A DNA stretch of 64,000 nucleotides from Neochlamydia sp. S13. GTDB lineage: Bacteria > Chlamydiota > Chlamydiia > Chlamydiales > Parachlamydiaceae. Each line of letters begins with the position of its first letter. Within the stretch, counting starts at the first letter, position 1. A program made the position numbers and the translations under genes. The DNA is taken from positions 1,364,001-1,428,000 of the forward strand of contig NZ_AP017977.1 in NCBI RefSeq assembly GCF_000648235.2, read 5' to 3'. The notes beneath the pieces are model-generated. The model worked only from the letters and a program-made list of their open reading frames with translations. It was not told the DNA's origin and did no database searches. Shown here piece after piece: positions 28,001 through 37,208 of the stretch.

Positions 28001-28810
28001 GAAGAGGCTATTAAATATGCCAAGCAAGCACTCCAAATTGACGAACAGATTTTTGGTGAAAATCATTTCAAAGTAGCTCCGAACTATAATAACTTGGGAA
28101 CAATTTATATAGAGCAAAACAATTTGAACAAGGCGTCTAAATATTTTAATCAAGCTCTCCAAATTTACAGAGAAGTTGTTGGCGAAAATCATCCTCACGT
28201 AGCAGGCAGTTACAATAATTTAGGAATAATTTACAAAAAACAAGGCAATTTTAAAAAAGCGACTAAGTACAGCAATAAAGCGCTTACCATTAACCTTAAG
28301 TTTTTCGGTGAAAATCATCCCAACATGGTAATAAACTACAATAACTTGGGAATGATATATCAACGGCAAGGTAATTTAGAGAAGGCAGCGGAGTACACTA
28401 CTAAATCTCTCGCCATTGGCGCCAAGGTATATAACGAAAATCATCCTAGCCTAGCACTATGCCACACCAATCTCGGAATGATTTACCAAGAACAAGGCGA
28501 TTTGGAACAGGCGGCTAAGTATATTAAAAAATCACTCGAAATTAATATTAGACATTGGGGCATAAATCATCCCACCGTGGCATTAGGTTATAATGAACTA
28601 GGGTCAATCTACCAAAAACAAGGAAGTTTAGAGGAAGCAGCTACGTTCACCAATCAAGCGCTCAAAATTAATATTAAGCTATTGGGTGAAAATAACCTTA
28701 CTGTAGTGCTTCTTTACCGCAAGCTGGCACAAATCTACAAAGCACAAGGAAATTCAAAAAAGGCAGCTGAATATGCAAAAAAAGTGCGAGGCATTAAGCT
28801 TAAGCCGTAA
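25031..28810 (+). CDS. F-box / nucleotidyltransferase / TPR giant protein 1
   Basis: A 1259-aa protein; ATG at 25031 has AAGGA upstream. Domains in order: F-box-like at about 30-75 (LATLPLKIFKQIFHSFSS ... ARSCARVFKQ); helical linker; a polymerase-beta-type nucleotidyltransferase motif at about 275-293 (GFGSLARKEMTPYSDLEF: Gly278-Ser279, Asp290, Glu292, the hG[GS]-x9-13-Dh[DE]h pattern); a conserved helical region to about 600; then about fifteen 42-residue kinesin-light-chain-type TPRs (NLG.IY..QGN..KA...). F-box proteins recruit substrates to eukaryotic SCF ubiquitin ligases, so a host-directed effector is likely. The substrate of the nucleotidyltransferase is unknown. Paralogues are at 29196 and 39506. 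Confidence 0.85.
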   Translation: MNVVNVHKSTLLSTENNSHHIAKNNTFNPSNPLATLPLKIFKQIFHSFSSLTEDELRKILDARSCARVFKQYMPNNVKFLQLYQPQKLQFYFDKLSSHLNKNLFSIDGSHNFLSVDRLEENYTHTLKLTIQKEDPVQTRLCIEKLGDIYLIKGTQQTLLQAAGLYNYTLHTASLKGQESIKEKLSKVEFLLSKACKGKPVDISITKKQFEDNRRELKKFRQEIEEKIQALGSDPSSEEVRMLYQEIAQWMKVFFKSLVGQAQRGLGAAPCEYAMLGFGSLARKEMTPYSDLEFGILMQEDTSANRDYFRRLTNLLHLKVINLGETILPALNIPCIKKANFFDSVTLRGFAFDGEGAEGKGCKTPFGNRQTFELIQTPEKMAQYIAQDEQGKWWHEKEPHLPMELLNFTHLLGSEELTEHYRKNVRDELEKPCQEGLDLCQYLAKHHLVQEDMETFNPGMGLLERQGMLFKVKNDLYRFPHLALDRLALLKKIAASDTFTRIDKLSELGVITEGAAEKLKDWMNIALFMRLKTYSHYQAQQEMMNPLIKPFGFDDPDLIRKQFALEHKALEKIKKIYRIFIPFYQVMQKFLGGHEESLKLSDLEDNSLQAQGNIALRLLQHKEAKKCYKSALMIESKNTEVLNALGVIYNAQGNLAKAAYFFEEALKIDFKLYGKNHSKVERNYTHLGMIYHAQGNLEKAIDCAKKAFEIGTKVYNGKHPVWAILYSNQGEIYRDQGDLKRAWDYASLALKIDSRLHSIDSPHVAMDYHNLGTIHQSQGNIAEAAKYINQALQINIKLYGRNHPNVATIYHTLATIYDAQMDVQKATEYAKKSLDIYIKFFGEKHSTVASNYHSLGMIYQVHGDVKKAAKYISKALSIALSFREKNPPLLAKIYGGLGINYQAQGKVSKAVKYAQRALEIALDQYDENQLEVVTCYSNLRQVHQEQGNLDKAMEYAKRALKIALNNYGENHSEVATCYSNLAQVYQEQGNLEEAIKYAKQALQIDEQIFGENHFKVAPNYNNLGTIYIEQNNLNKASKYFNQALQIYREVVGENHPHVAGSYNNLGIIYKKQGNFKKATKYSNKALTINLKFFGENHPNMVINYNNLGMIYQRQGNLEKAAEYTTKSLAIGAKVYNENHPSLALCHTNLGMIYQEQGDLEQAAKYIKKSLEINIRHWGINHPTVALGYNELGSIYQKQGSLEEAATFTNQALKINIKLLGENNLTVVLLYRKLAQIYKAQGNSKKAAEYAKKVRGIKLKP

Positions 28811-29195
28811 GGAGAAATCATGACCATGAGCCTTCAAATCGTTTGAAATCTTTAAGGTAAACTCTAACCCAACAACATTAGGCATCTAAGAGCTTCCACC
28901 TTGGCTACAACTGGACAAATTTAAAATTTTCTGAAAGGTAATTCCAATTATGATCTCCCCCAAATCCTATAAATGAGAAAATATTAATCCTAATGAAGGA
29001 AATATACTCAAGCCTAAAATTAGCTAAATTTTTAGGCTCCTATTTCAAAAAAATTTAATTTTTTTCTAAATTATTTTATAAGGTTTGAAAAACTATTATT
29101 TTTTCTTGAAAAATATTATTTAGATAGTTAAAAAAGCCATAAGCACTGCTAATCACCTGTAAAGATGTAGGTAGCCTTAAAAGGAGGCCAAATAA
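28811..29195. other. Intergenic between TPR genes 1 and 2
   Basis: About 385 AT-rich bases, no gene seen. It should carry the promoter of the next gene; AAGGAGG stands 8 bases before its ATG. Confidence 0.4.
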
Positions 29196-32100
29196 ATGAA
29201 TGTAGAAAGCTCTTCTATTACCCCTTTCATATTTACAGGATTTAGGGAATTAGTATTAGCAAAGCCTGGACTAAATTTAGGCCCCTATACAGAGATTAGC
29301 TTAAAGATTTTTAAGGAATTGGGGCAGCAAGATTTATTTAACGCACGAGGCGTTAGTAAAGAATGGAAGCAACTAATTGAGCAAACTGAGGAATGGAAAA
29401 AGCTCTATTCTAAAATAACTGAGCATAAAGCACTTGAAGAAAATCAAAATACTGGCGATAAGTCATCTCTTTTAAGCTCTTTTTCTAATCAATGGGACAA
29501 CCGTCAAATAGCTAGATCCTTGTGGTATAACCCCACTGCTATTATTGACGATTCAATCGTAGCCAAAGTAAATGCCGCTGCTGACTATCTAGGTAAAGAA
29601 GACTTTAAATTAAAAGGTGTGCCAAGTGACGGTGACTGCTTTTTTAGCGCTTTTTTAGCAAGTTACGAACAACTTTCTAGGAAAATACCTTTGTTAGATG
29701 AGAGCAAAGACAAAGTTTTTTATTTAAGGCAAGTGCTCTCAAGCATTGTTAAATACACGAACAATGAAAGAGCTAAAAAAATAAAAGGAAAAAGGACTTG
29801 GATAAGTGGATGGGGCGAAGGAGATCTATTAGCTACAGCTTTATCTATTCCTATAAGATTAATAACAGTTAACGAAGAACAGCTGGCTTGCGGTATTCAC
29901 GATAGGCTAATTTTTCCTAAAGCAAGTTTACCTATGAAGGATAATTCTCAAGAATGGAAAACAATTCCTGAAGAAGAAAAGCTAAAAGAATATGTTCTTA
30001 TTGTCGATCTAGGTGGCCATTTCATTTATGCACAAAAGCTTTTAGGACAAGAAAAATCTTTCTTTTTAAATCAAGCAACTTCTCGTATTACTCGTCCTAG
30101 CAAAGAGAGTTTTTTTTATCCTCTTAAAGAAGGTAACAAGCCAGATATAAGGAAAAAAAGAAAAAGATTTTTAACAACAAAATACAACCTGGATAAAAAT
30201 GATACATTTGACCCATCTAATCCTTTAACTACCCTACCTTTAGAAATTTTCCAACAAATTTTTCATTCTTTTAGTAGTTTAAATAAAGGCGAATTAAGAA
30301 ACATTCTTGATGCAAGAAGGTGTGCTCGAGTATTTAAACAACATATGCCTAATAACGTCAAATTTTTGCAGCTCTATCAACCTAAGAGACTACAGTCCTA
30401 CCTTGATAAGCTTTCAAATTATTTAGATAAAACCCTGTCTTCTAGTGGCGAGCACAATACATTTTTATCTGCAGATAGATTAGAAGAAGATTACACACAT
30501 GTCCTAAAACTTGCTATTCAAAAAGAAGATACTATTCAGATAAGGTTATGTATAGAAAAACTAGGTGATATCCATCTAATTAAGGGGACGCCTCAAACTC
30601 TCCTTCAAGCTACAGGACTTTATAATTATGCTCTACATAATGCCTCTTTAGACGAGCAAGCAATTATTAAAGAAAAGCTATCAAAAGTCGAAATTTTGCT
30701 TAGTAAGGCTTGCAAAGGAGAAAATGTAAATGTTCCTAAAACCAAAAAGCAATTTGAAAATAATCGCGAAAGATTAAAAAAATTTAGAAAGGAAATAGAA
30801 GAGAAAATTCAAGCTCTCGGCTCAGATCCTTCATCTGAGGAAGTCCGAGAGCTGTATGGTGAGATTGCTCAACAGATAAAATTCTTTTTTAGACGCCTTG
30901 CAATACAAGTTTTTGACATTTTAGGGCCCCAACCCTGCGAATATGCCATGATAGGGTTTGGCTCTCTAGCTAGAGAAGAGATGACCCCCTACTCCGATTT
31001 AGAGTTTGGTATTCTTATGCAAGAAGATACTGGAAAAAATAGAGAATATTTTAAGTATTTTACAACCCTTCTTCATTTAAAAGTAATCAATTTAGGGGAA
31101 ACCATCCTGCCTGCTTTGGATATTCCTTGCATAAGAAAGGCTAATTTCTTCGATAGCGTTACACCCAGAGGCTTTGCCTTCGATGGGGAAGGAGTACAAG
31201 GTAAAGGCTGTAAAACGCCTTTTGGAAATCGCCAGACATTTGAGCTCATCCAACCCCCTAACAAGATGGCGGAATATATTGCACAGGACGAAAAAGGGAA
31301 ATGGTGGCATGAGAAAGAGCCTCATCTTCCCATGGAATTGCTAACTTTTACTCATCTGCTAGGCAATCTTGTATTAACTAAGGAATATAGCGAAGTCCTC
31401 AAAAAAAAACTTGATATTTCTTACCAAGAAGGATTCTCCCTTCGACAGCACTTATCCAAGCAACACCTTGTGTTAGATGATATGATAGCCTTTAACCCAG
31501 GAATGGCTGATTTACAAAAGGAGGGTATGCTTTTCCAAGTTAAAAATGATTTTTATCGTTTTCCTCACCTGGCATTAGATAGATTAGCGCTTCTTAAAAA
31601 TGTAGAAGCCTCGGACACTTTTACTAGAATTGATAAACTAAACATGCTAGGAGTAGTAGCAGATAGTGCAGCTGATAAGTTAAAAGATTGGATGAGTATA
31701 GCGCTATTTATGCGCCTTAAAACCTACTCTCATTATCAAGCGCAACAGCATATGATGAATCCTTTGATCAAGCCTTTTGGATTTGATGATCCAGACCTTA
31801 TTAAAAAACAGTTTGCTTTAGAGCAGGAAGCCCTAAAAAAAATAAAAAAGATTTATTGTATCTTCGTTCCTTTCCATCAAGCTATTCAAGAATTCTTAGC
31901 CGGTCATGAAGACAGACTTAAGTCTTCTAATTTAGAAGATAACTCACCTGAGACGCAAGGTAATATAGCCCGCAGGCTTTTTCAGCATAAAAAAGCAGAA
32001 GAATGGTATCTTCTAGCAGAAAACGATAACCCAAATAATGCTGAGGTTTTAAATGCCCTGGGAATCATTTACCTTGATCAAGGCAATTTAGATAAAGCAG

Positions 32101-34199
32101 CCGAATATAGCATTAAAGCTCTTGCCATTAACCTTGACCTATATGGAGAAACTTACCCTACGGTGGCAAGAGACTACAGCAACTTAGGATTAATATACAA
32201 AGCGCAAGGCAATTTAGATAAAGCAACAGTGTACAATATTAAAGCGCTTACAATTAAACTTAAGGTTTTTGGTGAAAATCATCCTACCGTAGCAATTTGT
32301 TACAATAACCTAGGAACCCTCTATCGTGCCCAAGGCAATTTGGACAAAGCAGCGGAGCATAGCAACAAAGCGCTTGCTGTTAACGTTAAAAATTACGGAG
32401 AAAATCATCCTGCCGTAGCAACAAATTATAACAATCTGGGACAAATTTATCAAGCCCAAGGCAATTTAGACAAGGCAACAGAATATTGCATTAAAGCGCT
32501 TAATGTTGACGTTAAACTTTACGGAGAAAGTCATCCTATCGTAGCAACAAATTATAACAATCTGGGACAAATTTATCAAGCCCAAGGCAATTTAGACAAG
32601 GCAACAGAATATTGCATTAAAGCGCTTAATATTGATGCTAAACTTTATGGAGAAAGTCATCCTACCGTAGCAGGAAATTATAACAATCTGGGACAAATCT
32701 GCAAAGAGCAGGGCAATTTAGACAAAGCTATAGAATACTGCAAGCAAGCGCTTTCTATTAACCTTGATCTTTATCGAGAGATCCACCCTGCGATAGCTAA
32801 TCTATATAACAATTTAGGACAAATTTACCTAGAACAAGGGAATTTAGACAAAGCGACAGAGTATAGCACCAAAGCGCTTAACATAGATCTTAAGGTTTAT
32901 AGTGAAAATCATCCCACAGTGGCAAGAGATTACAATAATTTAGGAGAAATTTACCGACACCTGGGCAATTTAAATATGGCGGCAGAGTATAGCAACAAAG
33001 CGCTTGCCATTGATCTTAAGCTTTACGGCGAAAATCATCCCGAAGTGGCAATTAGTTACCATAACCTAGGACAAATTTATAAAGCCCAAGGTAATTTAGA
33101 CAAAGCAGCAGAGTATAGCACTAAAGCGCTTAAGATCAACCTTAAGCATTTTGGTAAAAACCATCCCCGGGTGGCAATTGATTACAGCAGTCTAGGGCAA
33201 ATCTATCAAGACCAAGGCAGCTTAGATAAAGCCGTGGAGCATTACAACAAAGCGCTTGCCATTGATCTTAAGCTTTACGGCGAAAATCATCCCGAAATGG
33301 CAGATTGCTACAGCAACTTAGGAACAATTTACCAAAACCAAGGTAATTTAGACAAAGCGATAGATTACAGTACTAAAGCGCTTAGCATTAATTTTAAGTG
33401 TTTTGGTGAAAATCATCCCAAGGTGGCGAGAGATTACAGTAATTTAGGACAAATCTATCAAGACCAAGGCAATACAGAGAAAGCAGCAGAGCATAGCACC
33501 AAAGCACTCACCATTTACCTTAAACTTTATGGTGAAAATCATCTTACACTAGCAATTTGCTATAACAACCTAGGATTAATCTTTAAAGCCCAGGGTAATT
33601 TAGAAAAAGCAGCTGAATTTAGTAGAAAAGCGCTTATTATCGACCTTGCGGTTTATGGTGAAAATCATCCCACCGTGGCAAGGGATTACAATAACCTAGG
33701 AACAATATACCTAGACCAAGGCAATTTAGATAAGGCAGTTGAGTATAGCATCACAGCGCTCACTATCGATCTTAAGGTTTATGGTGAAAATCATCCTGCA
33801 ATAGCAAGAGACTATAACAACCTAGGAGCAATTTATCACAATAAAAGCAATTTAGAGAAAGCAGCGGTGTATAGCAATAAAGCGCTTGCAATTGATCTTA
33901 AACTTTATGGAGAAAATCATCCTGCGGTGGCAAGAGATTATAGTAACCTAGGAATGATCTACAAAGGCCAAGGAAATTTAGAACTAGCGGCTGAGTATAT
34001 CAGCAAATTTATCGATATCAATCTAAAGCTTTATGATAGAGACCATCCTGAGGTGATAAAGGGTTATAACAATCTGCAAGCGATTTACCAATCCCAAGAA
34101 AATTTAAGAGCAGCAACCCTAGAGATATTAAATGAACGTACTATGTTAACCTCATGCTTGAAAAAACAAATCAATCAAATGGGGCTTCACATGTTGTGA
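29196..34199 (+). CDS. F-box / OTU protease / F-box / nucleotidyltransferase / TPR giant protein 2
   Basis: A 1667-aa protein. A first F-box-like segment is at about 30-70 (EISLKIFKELGQQDLFNARG). An OTU-type cysteine protease follows at about 135-285: GVPSDGDCFFSAF holds Asp145 and Cys148, WISGWGEGDLLATAL is the typical middle motif, and GGHFIYAQ holds His275. A second F-box-like segment is at 340-380, the nucleotidyltransferase motif at 587-605 (Gly589-Ser590, Asp601, Glu603), and about sixteen 42-residue TPRs from about 960. From residue 335 on it parallels protein 1 closely. OTU enzymes cleave ubiquitin, so this protein combines possible ligase-recruiting and deubiquitinating parts. The stop at 34197 lies 4 bases before an IS. 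Confidence 0.85.
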   Translation: MNVESSSITPFIFTGFRELVLAKPGLNLGPYTEISLKIFKELGQQDLFNARGVSKEWKQLIEQTEEWKKLYSKITEHKALEENQNTGDKSSLLSSFSNQWDNRQIARSLWYNPTAIIDDSIVAKVNAAADYLGKEDFKLKGVPSDGDCFFSAFLASYEQLSRKIPLLDESKDKVFYLRQVLSSIVKYTNNERAKKIKGKRTWISGWGEGDLLATALSIPIRLITVNEEQLACGIHDRLIFPKASLPMKDNSQEWKTIPEEEKLKEYVLIVDLGGHFIYAQKLLGQEKSFFLNQATSRITRPSKESFFYPLKEGNKPDIRKKRKRFLTTKYNLDKNDTFDPSNPLTTLPLEIFQQIFHSFSSLNKGELRNILDARRCARVFKQHMPNNVKFLQLYQPKRLQSYLDKLSNYLDKTLSSSGEHNTFLSADRLEEDYTHVLKLAIQKEDTIQIRLCIEKLGDIHLIKGTPQTLLQATGLYNYALHNASLDEQAIIKEKLSKVEILLSKACKGENVNVPKTKKQFENNRERLKKFRKEIEEKIQALGSDPSSEEVRELYGEIAQQIKFFFRRLAIQVFDILGPQPCEYAMIGFGSLAREEMTPYSDLEFGILMQEDTGKNREYFKYFTTLLHLKVINLGETILPALDIPCIRKANFFDSVTPRGFAFDGEGVQGKGCKTPFGNRQTFELIQPPNKMAEYIAQDEKGKWWHEKEPHLPMELLTFTHLLGNLVLTKEYSEVLKKKLDISYQEGFSLRQHLSKQHLVLDDMIAFNPGMADLQKEGMLFQVKNDFYRFPHLALDRLALLKNVEASDTFTRIDKLNMLGVVADSAADKLKDWMSIALFMRLKTYSHYQAQQHMMNPLIKPFGFDDPDLIKKQFALEQEALKKIKKIYCIFVPFHQAIQEFLAGHEDRLKSSNLEDNSPETQGNIARRLFQHKKAEEWYLLAENDNPNNAEVLNALGIIYLDQGNLDKAAEYSIKALAINLDLYGETYPTVARDYSNLGLIYKAQGNLDKATVYNIKALTIKLKVFGENHPTVAICYNNLGTLYRAQGNLDKAAEHSNKALAVNVKNYGENHPAVATNYNNLGQIYQAQGNLDKATEYCIKALNVDVKLYGESHPIVATNYNNLGQIYQAQGNLDKATEYCIKALNIDAKLYGESHPTVAGNYNNLGQICKEQGNLDKAIEYCKQALSINLDLYREIHPAIANLYNNLGQIYLEQGNLDKATEYSTKALNIDLKVYSENHPTVARDYNNLGEIYRHLGNLNMAAEYSNKALAIDLKLYGENHPEVAISYHNLGQIYKAQGNLDKAAEYSTKALKINLKHFGKNHPRVAIDYSSLGQIYQDQGSLDKAVEHYNKALAIDLKLYGENHPEMADCYSNLGTIYQNQGNLDKAIDYSTKALSINFKCFGENHPKVARDYSNLGQIYQDQGNTEKAAEHSTKALTIYLKLYGENHLTLAICYNNLGLIFKAQGNLEKAAEFSRKALIIDLAVYGENHPTVARDYNNLGTIYLDQGNLDKAVEYSITALTIDLKVYGENHPAIARDYNNLGAIYHNKSNLEKAAVYSNKALAIDLKLYGENHPAVARDYSNLGMIYKGQGNLELAAEYISKFIDINLKLYDRDHPEVIKGYNNLQAIYQSQENLRAATLEILNERTMLTSCLKKQINQMGLHML
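32150..34050 (+). repeat. 126-bp tandem TPR-coding repeats
   Basis: Units of 126 bp (42 codons) recur through the 3' part of the gene. Two neighbours at about 32420-32545 and 32546-32671 are almost identical over more than 80 bases, including CAAATTATAACAATCTGGG and CAGAATATTGCATTAAAGCG, which shows recent duplication or gene conversion. The repeats are coding, not a CRISPR array. Confidence 0.85.
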
Positions 34200-34203
34200 A
34201 ATA

Positions 34204-35396
34204 CTCTGTACAGGACAAAAATTGAAAAAGCCCGTCTAAAAATTTATACTGTTATCTTTTACGAGGAGAAAACAGATGAAAGAAATAGACGAGCTAAGAG
34301 AAGTTTTAAGTCAAACTTTAGATTGGAACCGAGCAAGACTTACATGTTTTTGTCAAATTGTTCTAGCTCTTTTTAGGGTTAGAAGCGTTAACCTTACTCA
34401 ACTAGCCACAGCTTTTCAAGGAAAAGCAAAACTAGACTCCCACTATAAAAGGCTACAGCGTTTTTTCCGAGAACTAAAATTTGATATGTTGGATGCTTTT
34501 AAGATTATTTTACAAATATTTCCTATTAAAAGGAAAGTATGACTGATTATAGATAGAACAAATTGGCAGGTAGGCAGCAAAAACATTAATATTTTAACCT
34601 TAGCGATGGCCTATGAAGGAACAGCTATTCCGTTGGCCTGGTTTGTGATGAATAAAGCTGGTAATTCATGTACTGATGAACGCATTAAACTTTTAGAAAA
34701 AGTTATCAGGCAATTAGGCCCATCAAAGATTGCAGGTCTGATTGGCGATAGAGAATTTATAGGGAGTCAATGGTTTGATTATCTGATAAAAAGTGAGATT
34801 CCTTTTTATATGCGTATTAGGGAAGACACTCTAGTGGAAGGAGCAAGAAATGGCTATGCAGTTTCTCTTAGAGACGTATTTCGTCATCTAAAAGAGGGTA
34901 AAAAAAAGTGTTAGTTCAACCTTTACAAATGCTCAGCCATTCCTTTTATGTAGCTGCAAGCCGTCTAAAAGATGAGCTTTTACTCGTGGTCACTAATAAA
35001 AATCCAAAAAAAGCTATAAGCATCTACAAAGCTAGATGGGAAATAGAGACCTTATTTGCTTGTCTAAAAACACGAGGCTTTTGCTTGGAAGATACGCATT
35101 TAACATATCCTGACAGAATTGAGAAACTTATCTTTGCCTTAAGCATTGCCTTTTGTTGGGGGTATAAACTGGGTAATGTAGCTGCAAACGCAGTCCCTAT
35201 TAGCATTAAGAAGCATGGCAGAAAAGCTAAAAGTTTGTTTCGCTATGGATTAGATAAAATAAGGGAAATCTTATTGGAAACACCTAGGTGTTTTAACCTT
35301 TTTCTTTGGTTGCTAAAGCTTTTTGACCCATTGTTATCCTCAAGTATACCTAAGAGGATTTTTTTATGAAAAAATTATTTTTTGTCCTGTACAGAG
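34204..35396 (+). mobile_element. IS4-type insertion sequence, copy 2
   Basis: It has the same CTCTGTACAGGACAAAAA tips as copy 1 (4100-5313). It is 1193 bp long, copy 1 being longer mainly by its 22-bp duplication. No target duplication is visible: the left flank ends TGTTGTGAAATA and the right flank begins CAGCAAAGC. A deletion or recombination after insertion is therefore likely. Confidence 0.85.
34276..35369 (+). pseudogene. IS4-family transposase, copy 2 (nonsense mutation)
   Basis: The start is as in copy 1. A TGA at 34540-34542 replaces the TGG (Trp) of copy 1 after PIKRKV. The middle part resumes in the same frame through LIGDREF to KEGKKKC. The identical A8 site (34900-34907, zero frame A AAA AAG, then TGT TAG) leads by a -1 shift into LVQPLQMLSHS and the signature YKARWEIETLFACLK. 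Apart from the TGA the enzyme could be made by frameshifting. Neither copy is intact, but their unique lesions differ. Confidence 0.8.
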
Positions 35397-36055
35397 CAGC
35401 AAAGCTTCATACCAGGACCTATATCATTTACTTCTAAAGATTTCCTGTCTATTTTCTCTAACTTTGAGGTTGCTAAAAACTATAATAATCCATCTAATTA
35501 TTATAAGAGCATATAAAGGAAAAACAACTTTGCTAAGAGCAGGCTTAAATATAGAGATAAAAGTAGCTTTCTTATTAAGCTGTAGAAAAAGCCTGAAAGG
35601 TGTGCGGGGCGAATTGTTTATAGCTTACTATCCTTATAAAACTGCTAAAAATTAGAAGGGCAACCATGGGTCTAATTAAAAAATCATATATAGCCTATCC
35701 GCTAGCTGACCTTTATCCATTAAAAATTCAGCAAATCAATTGTTAAAAAAGCAGAAGGCCTAATGGGCATTAAGTTTTCTAAAATTAGCTCTTTAATCTT
35801 GCAAGGCAATTTTATAAAGACTAAACATTCGAACCCATCAATCATTTTTTTACAAATTAAAAGTTATTTTGAAATCTAAGCCAAAAGGGAGGTAAAAAAA
35901 TTTAGATTAAAAACACAGCCTACATGCATCCTTAAAAGCTTCTTGTCTACCTATTAAGTTAGACTTTTAGAAGAAAATAAAAAAATTGCTATATATAATC
36001 ACAAAACTTTGATAAATATATTTTTATTAGTAAGAAAAAATGAAGGAGGCCTTTT
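35397..36055. other. Intergenic after IS copy 2
   Basis: About 660 AT-rich bases. A short plus frame reading out of the IS (to 35655) has no recognisable family and looks incidental. A GGAGG ribosome-binding site at the right end belongs to the next gene. Confidence 0.4.
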
Positions 36056-36214
36056 ATGCCCTTAAAAAAAGGTACAAGCCGTAAAACAATCAGTGAAAAC
36101 ATCCGCACAGAAGTACATCATGGCAAGCCACAGAAACAAGCGGTGGCAATTGCTTTAAATGAGGCCAGAAGATCTGGTGCAAAAATTCCTAAAAAAGGAA
36201 AAAATACTAAATAA
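36056..36214 (+). CDS. Small basic protein, DUF6496 type
   Basis: A 52-aa protein starting [16 protein letters not shown] with GAAGGAGG just upstream. The core [19 protein letters not shown] is typical of the small DUF6496 proteins found in many bacteria and phages; their function is unknown. It is very basic and lies 24 bp before the Hc2-like histone gene on the same strand, so both are probably one transcript. DNA binding is a guess from charge and context. Confidence 0.75.
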   Translation: MPLKKGTSRKTISENIRTEVHHGKPQKQAVAIALNEARRSGAKIPKKGKNTK

Positions 36215-36238
36215 CTGTCAAATATAAGGAGAACATAG

Positions 36239-36487
36239 ATGGCAGCAATAAAAAAACCAGCCGCTAATAAAACAACGGCTAAAAAAACAGCAGAAAAAAA
36301 GCCTGCTGCAAAGAAGCCAGTTGCTAAAACAGCGGTGGCTAAAAAAACATTAACTGTAAAGAAAACAGCACCTAAGATTGTTGCCAAGGCAATAGTTAAA
36401 AAACCTGTTGCAAAAAAGCCTATAGTAAAAAAAGCTGTAGTGAAGAAAACGACGACTGCGGCTAGAAAAAAAGCTGTAAGTCGATAA
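36239..36487 (+). CDS. hctB: Histone H1-like protein, Hc2 type
   Basis: An 82-aa protein built of Lys-, Ala- and Pro-rich repeats (KKPAAKKPVAKTAVAKK, VVKKTTTAARKKAV), the composition of chlamydial Hc2 and eukaryotic H1 tails. AAGGAG lies 10 bases before the ATG. Hc2 condenses the chromosome during conversion to elementary bodies. It is shorter than most Chlamydiaceae Hc2 proteins. Length variation of such lysine repeats is common. Confidence 0.8.
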   Translation: MAAIKKPAANKTTAKKTAEKKPAAKKPVAKTAVAKKTLTVKKTAPKIVAKAIVKKPVAKKPIVKKAVVKKTTTAARKKAVSR

Positions 36488-36499
36488 ATTTGTATGGCT

Positions 36500-36540
36500 A
36501 ACTTTGGTAGGGGTAGCTTTATTATTTCTCTACCAAAGTT
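36500..36540 (+). terminator. Hairpin after the Hc2-like gene
   Basis: The 11-bp arms AACTTTGGTAG and CTACCAAAGTT enclose a 19-base loop, 12 bases past the stop codon. There is no clean T run after it. The remainder to 37064 shows no gene. Confidence 0.6.
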
Positions 36541-37064
36541 ACTTATCTCTTAAATACTTTTCTAAGCATATGTTAATTGAGGTTAAAGTTTTAAAAAGCA
36601 TCGAGCCAATGGACTAAAAAAGTGTCTGTTACTCTCAACCCACTTTTCAAGAAAACAATTCTAATTTTCCTATCTCATTGAAAAATTTCAAATCTTTTGT
36701 GATAGATAAAGAGCGATCATTTATAGTTTTCTACATAGGCCAAAGACTTCTTAGTTGGAAGTAATCTATTGGCTCTTTTATTTCTATCAAATGGACATAG
36801 GGTACTGACGCTTTATCTTCAGTAACTGATGATCAATTGCTTAGCTATTGTGCATTGTTTTAATATCATAAAGCTTATCCCTCCCACAGTTTTAAAAGAA
36901 TACTCTTTCTGCGCTTTCTAAAGTCATGCCTAGGAAAACAGCTTGGATAAAAACTAACTAAAGGCATATTGGAATGTTAGCATAGACTTAGTGGCTACAG
37001 AGCAGGAGAGATGACGAAAAGAAGCTAAAGAGGGAAAACTAGAGAGGGGTCCGAATTAAAAAAA

Positions 37065-37147
37065 TGCTCGGAGTCGGACTCGAACCGACACAGGATTGCT
37101 CCCGAGGGATTTTAAGTCCCTTGTGTCTACCATTTCACCATCCGAGC
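37065..37147 (-). tRNA. tRNA-Leu (UAA)
   Basis: On the minus strand the acceptor arms GCTCGGA and TCCGAGC pair fully and are followed by discriminator A. The anticodon loop CTTAAAA (stem GGGA/TCCC) gives anticodon UAA, and GGTTCGAGTCC is the T loop. The extra variable arm and leucine-type D arm (TGGTGAAATGGTAGACAC) fit tRNA-Leu. No CCA is encoded. Confidence 0.97.
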
Positions 37148-37168
37148 AAAAGGTAAGCGCTAAGATAA

Positions 37169-37201
37169 CGACATTTGACTTTAATAGCAAGCCAAATGTC
37201 G
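37169..37201 (-). terminator. Hairpin between CT504-like gene and tRNA
   Basis: The 9-bp arms CGACATTTG and CAAATGTCG enclose a 15-base loop just after the CT504-like stop. On the minus strand it is followed by TTATCTT, a weak T stretch. Confidence 0.5.
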
Positions 37202-37208
37202 CAATTAT

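Noticed and set aside
32150-34050. CRISPR-like array because of regular 126-bp repeats
   Set aside because: The units are multiples of three, continuous coding sequence for 42-residue TPRs, and have no spacer pattern.
35323-35655. Plus-strand ORF of 110 aa leaving IS4 copy 2
   Set aside because: It starts in another frame inside the transposase and runs out of the IS end by chance; no family text.
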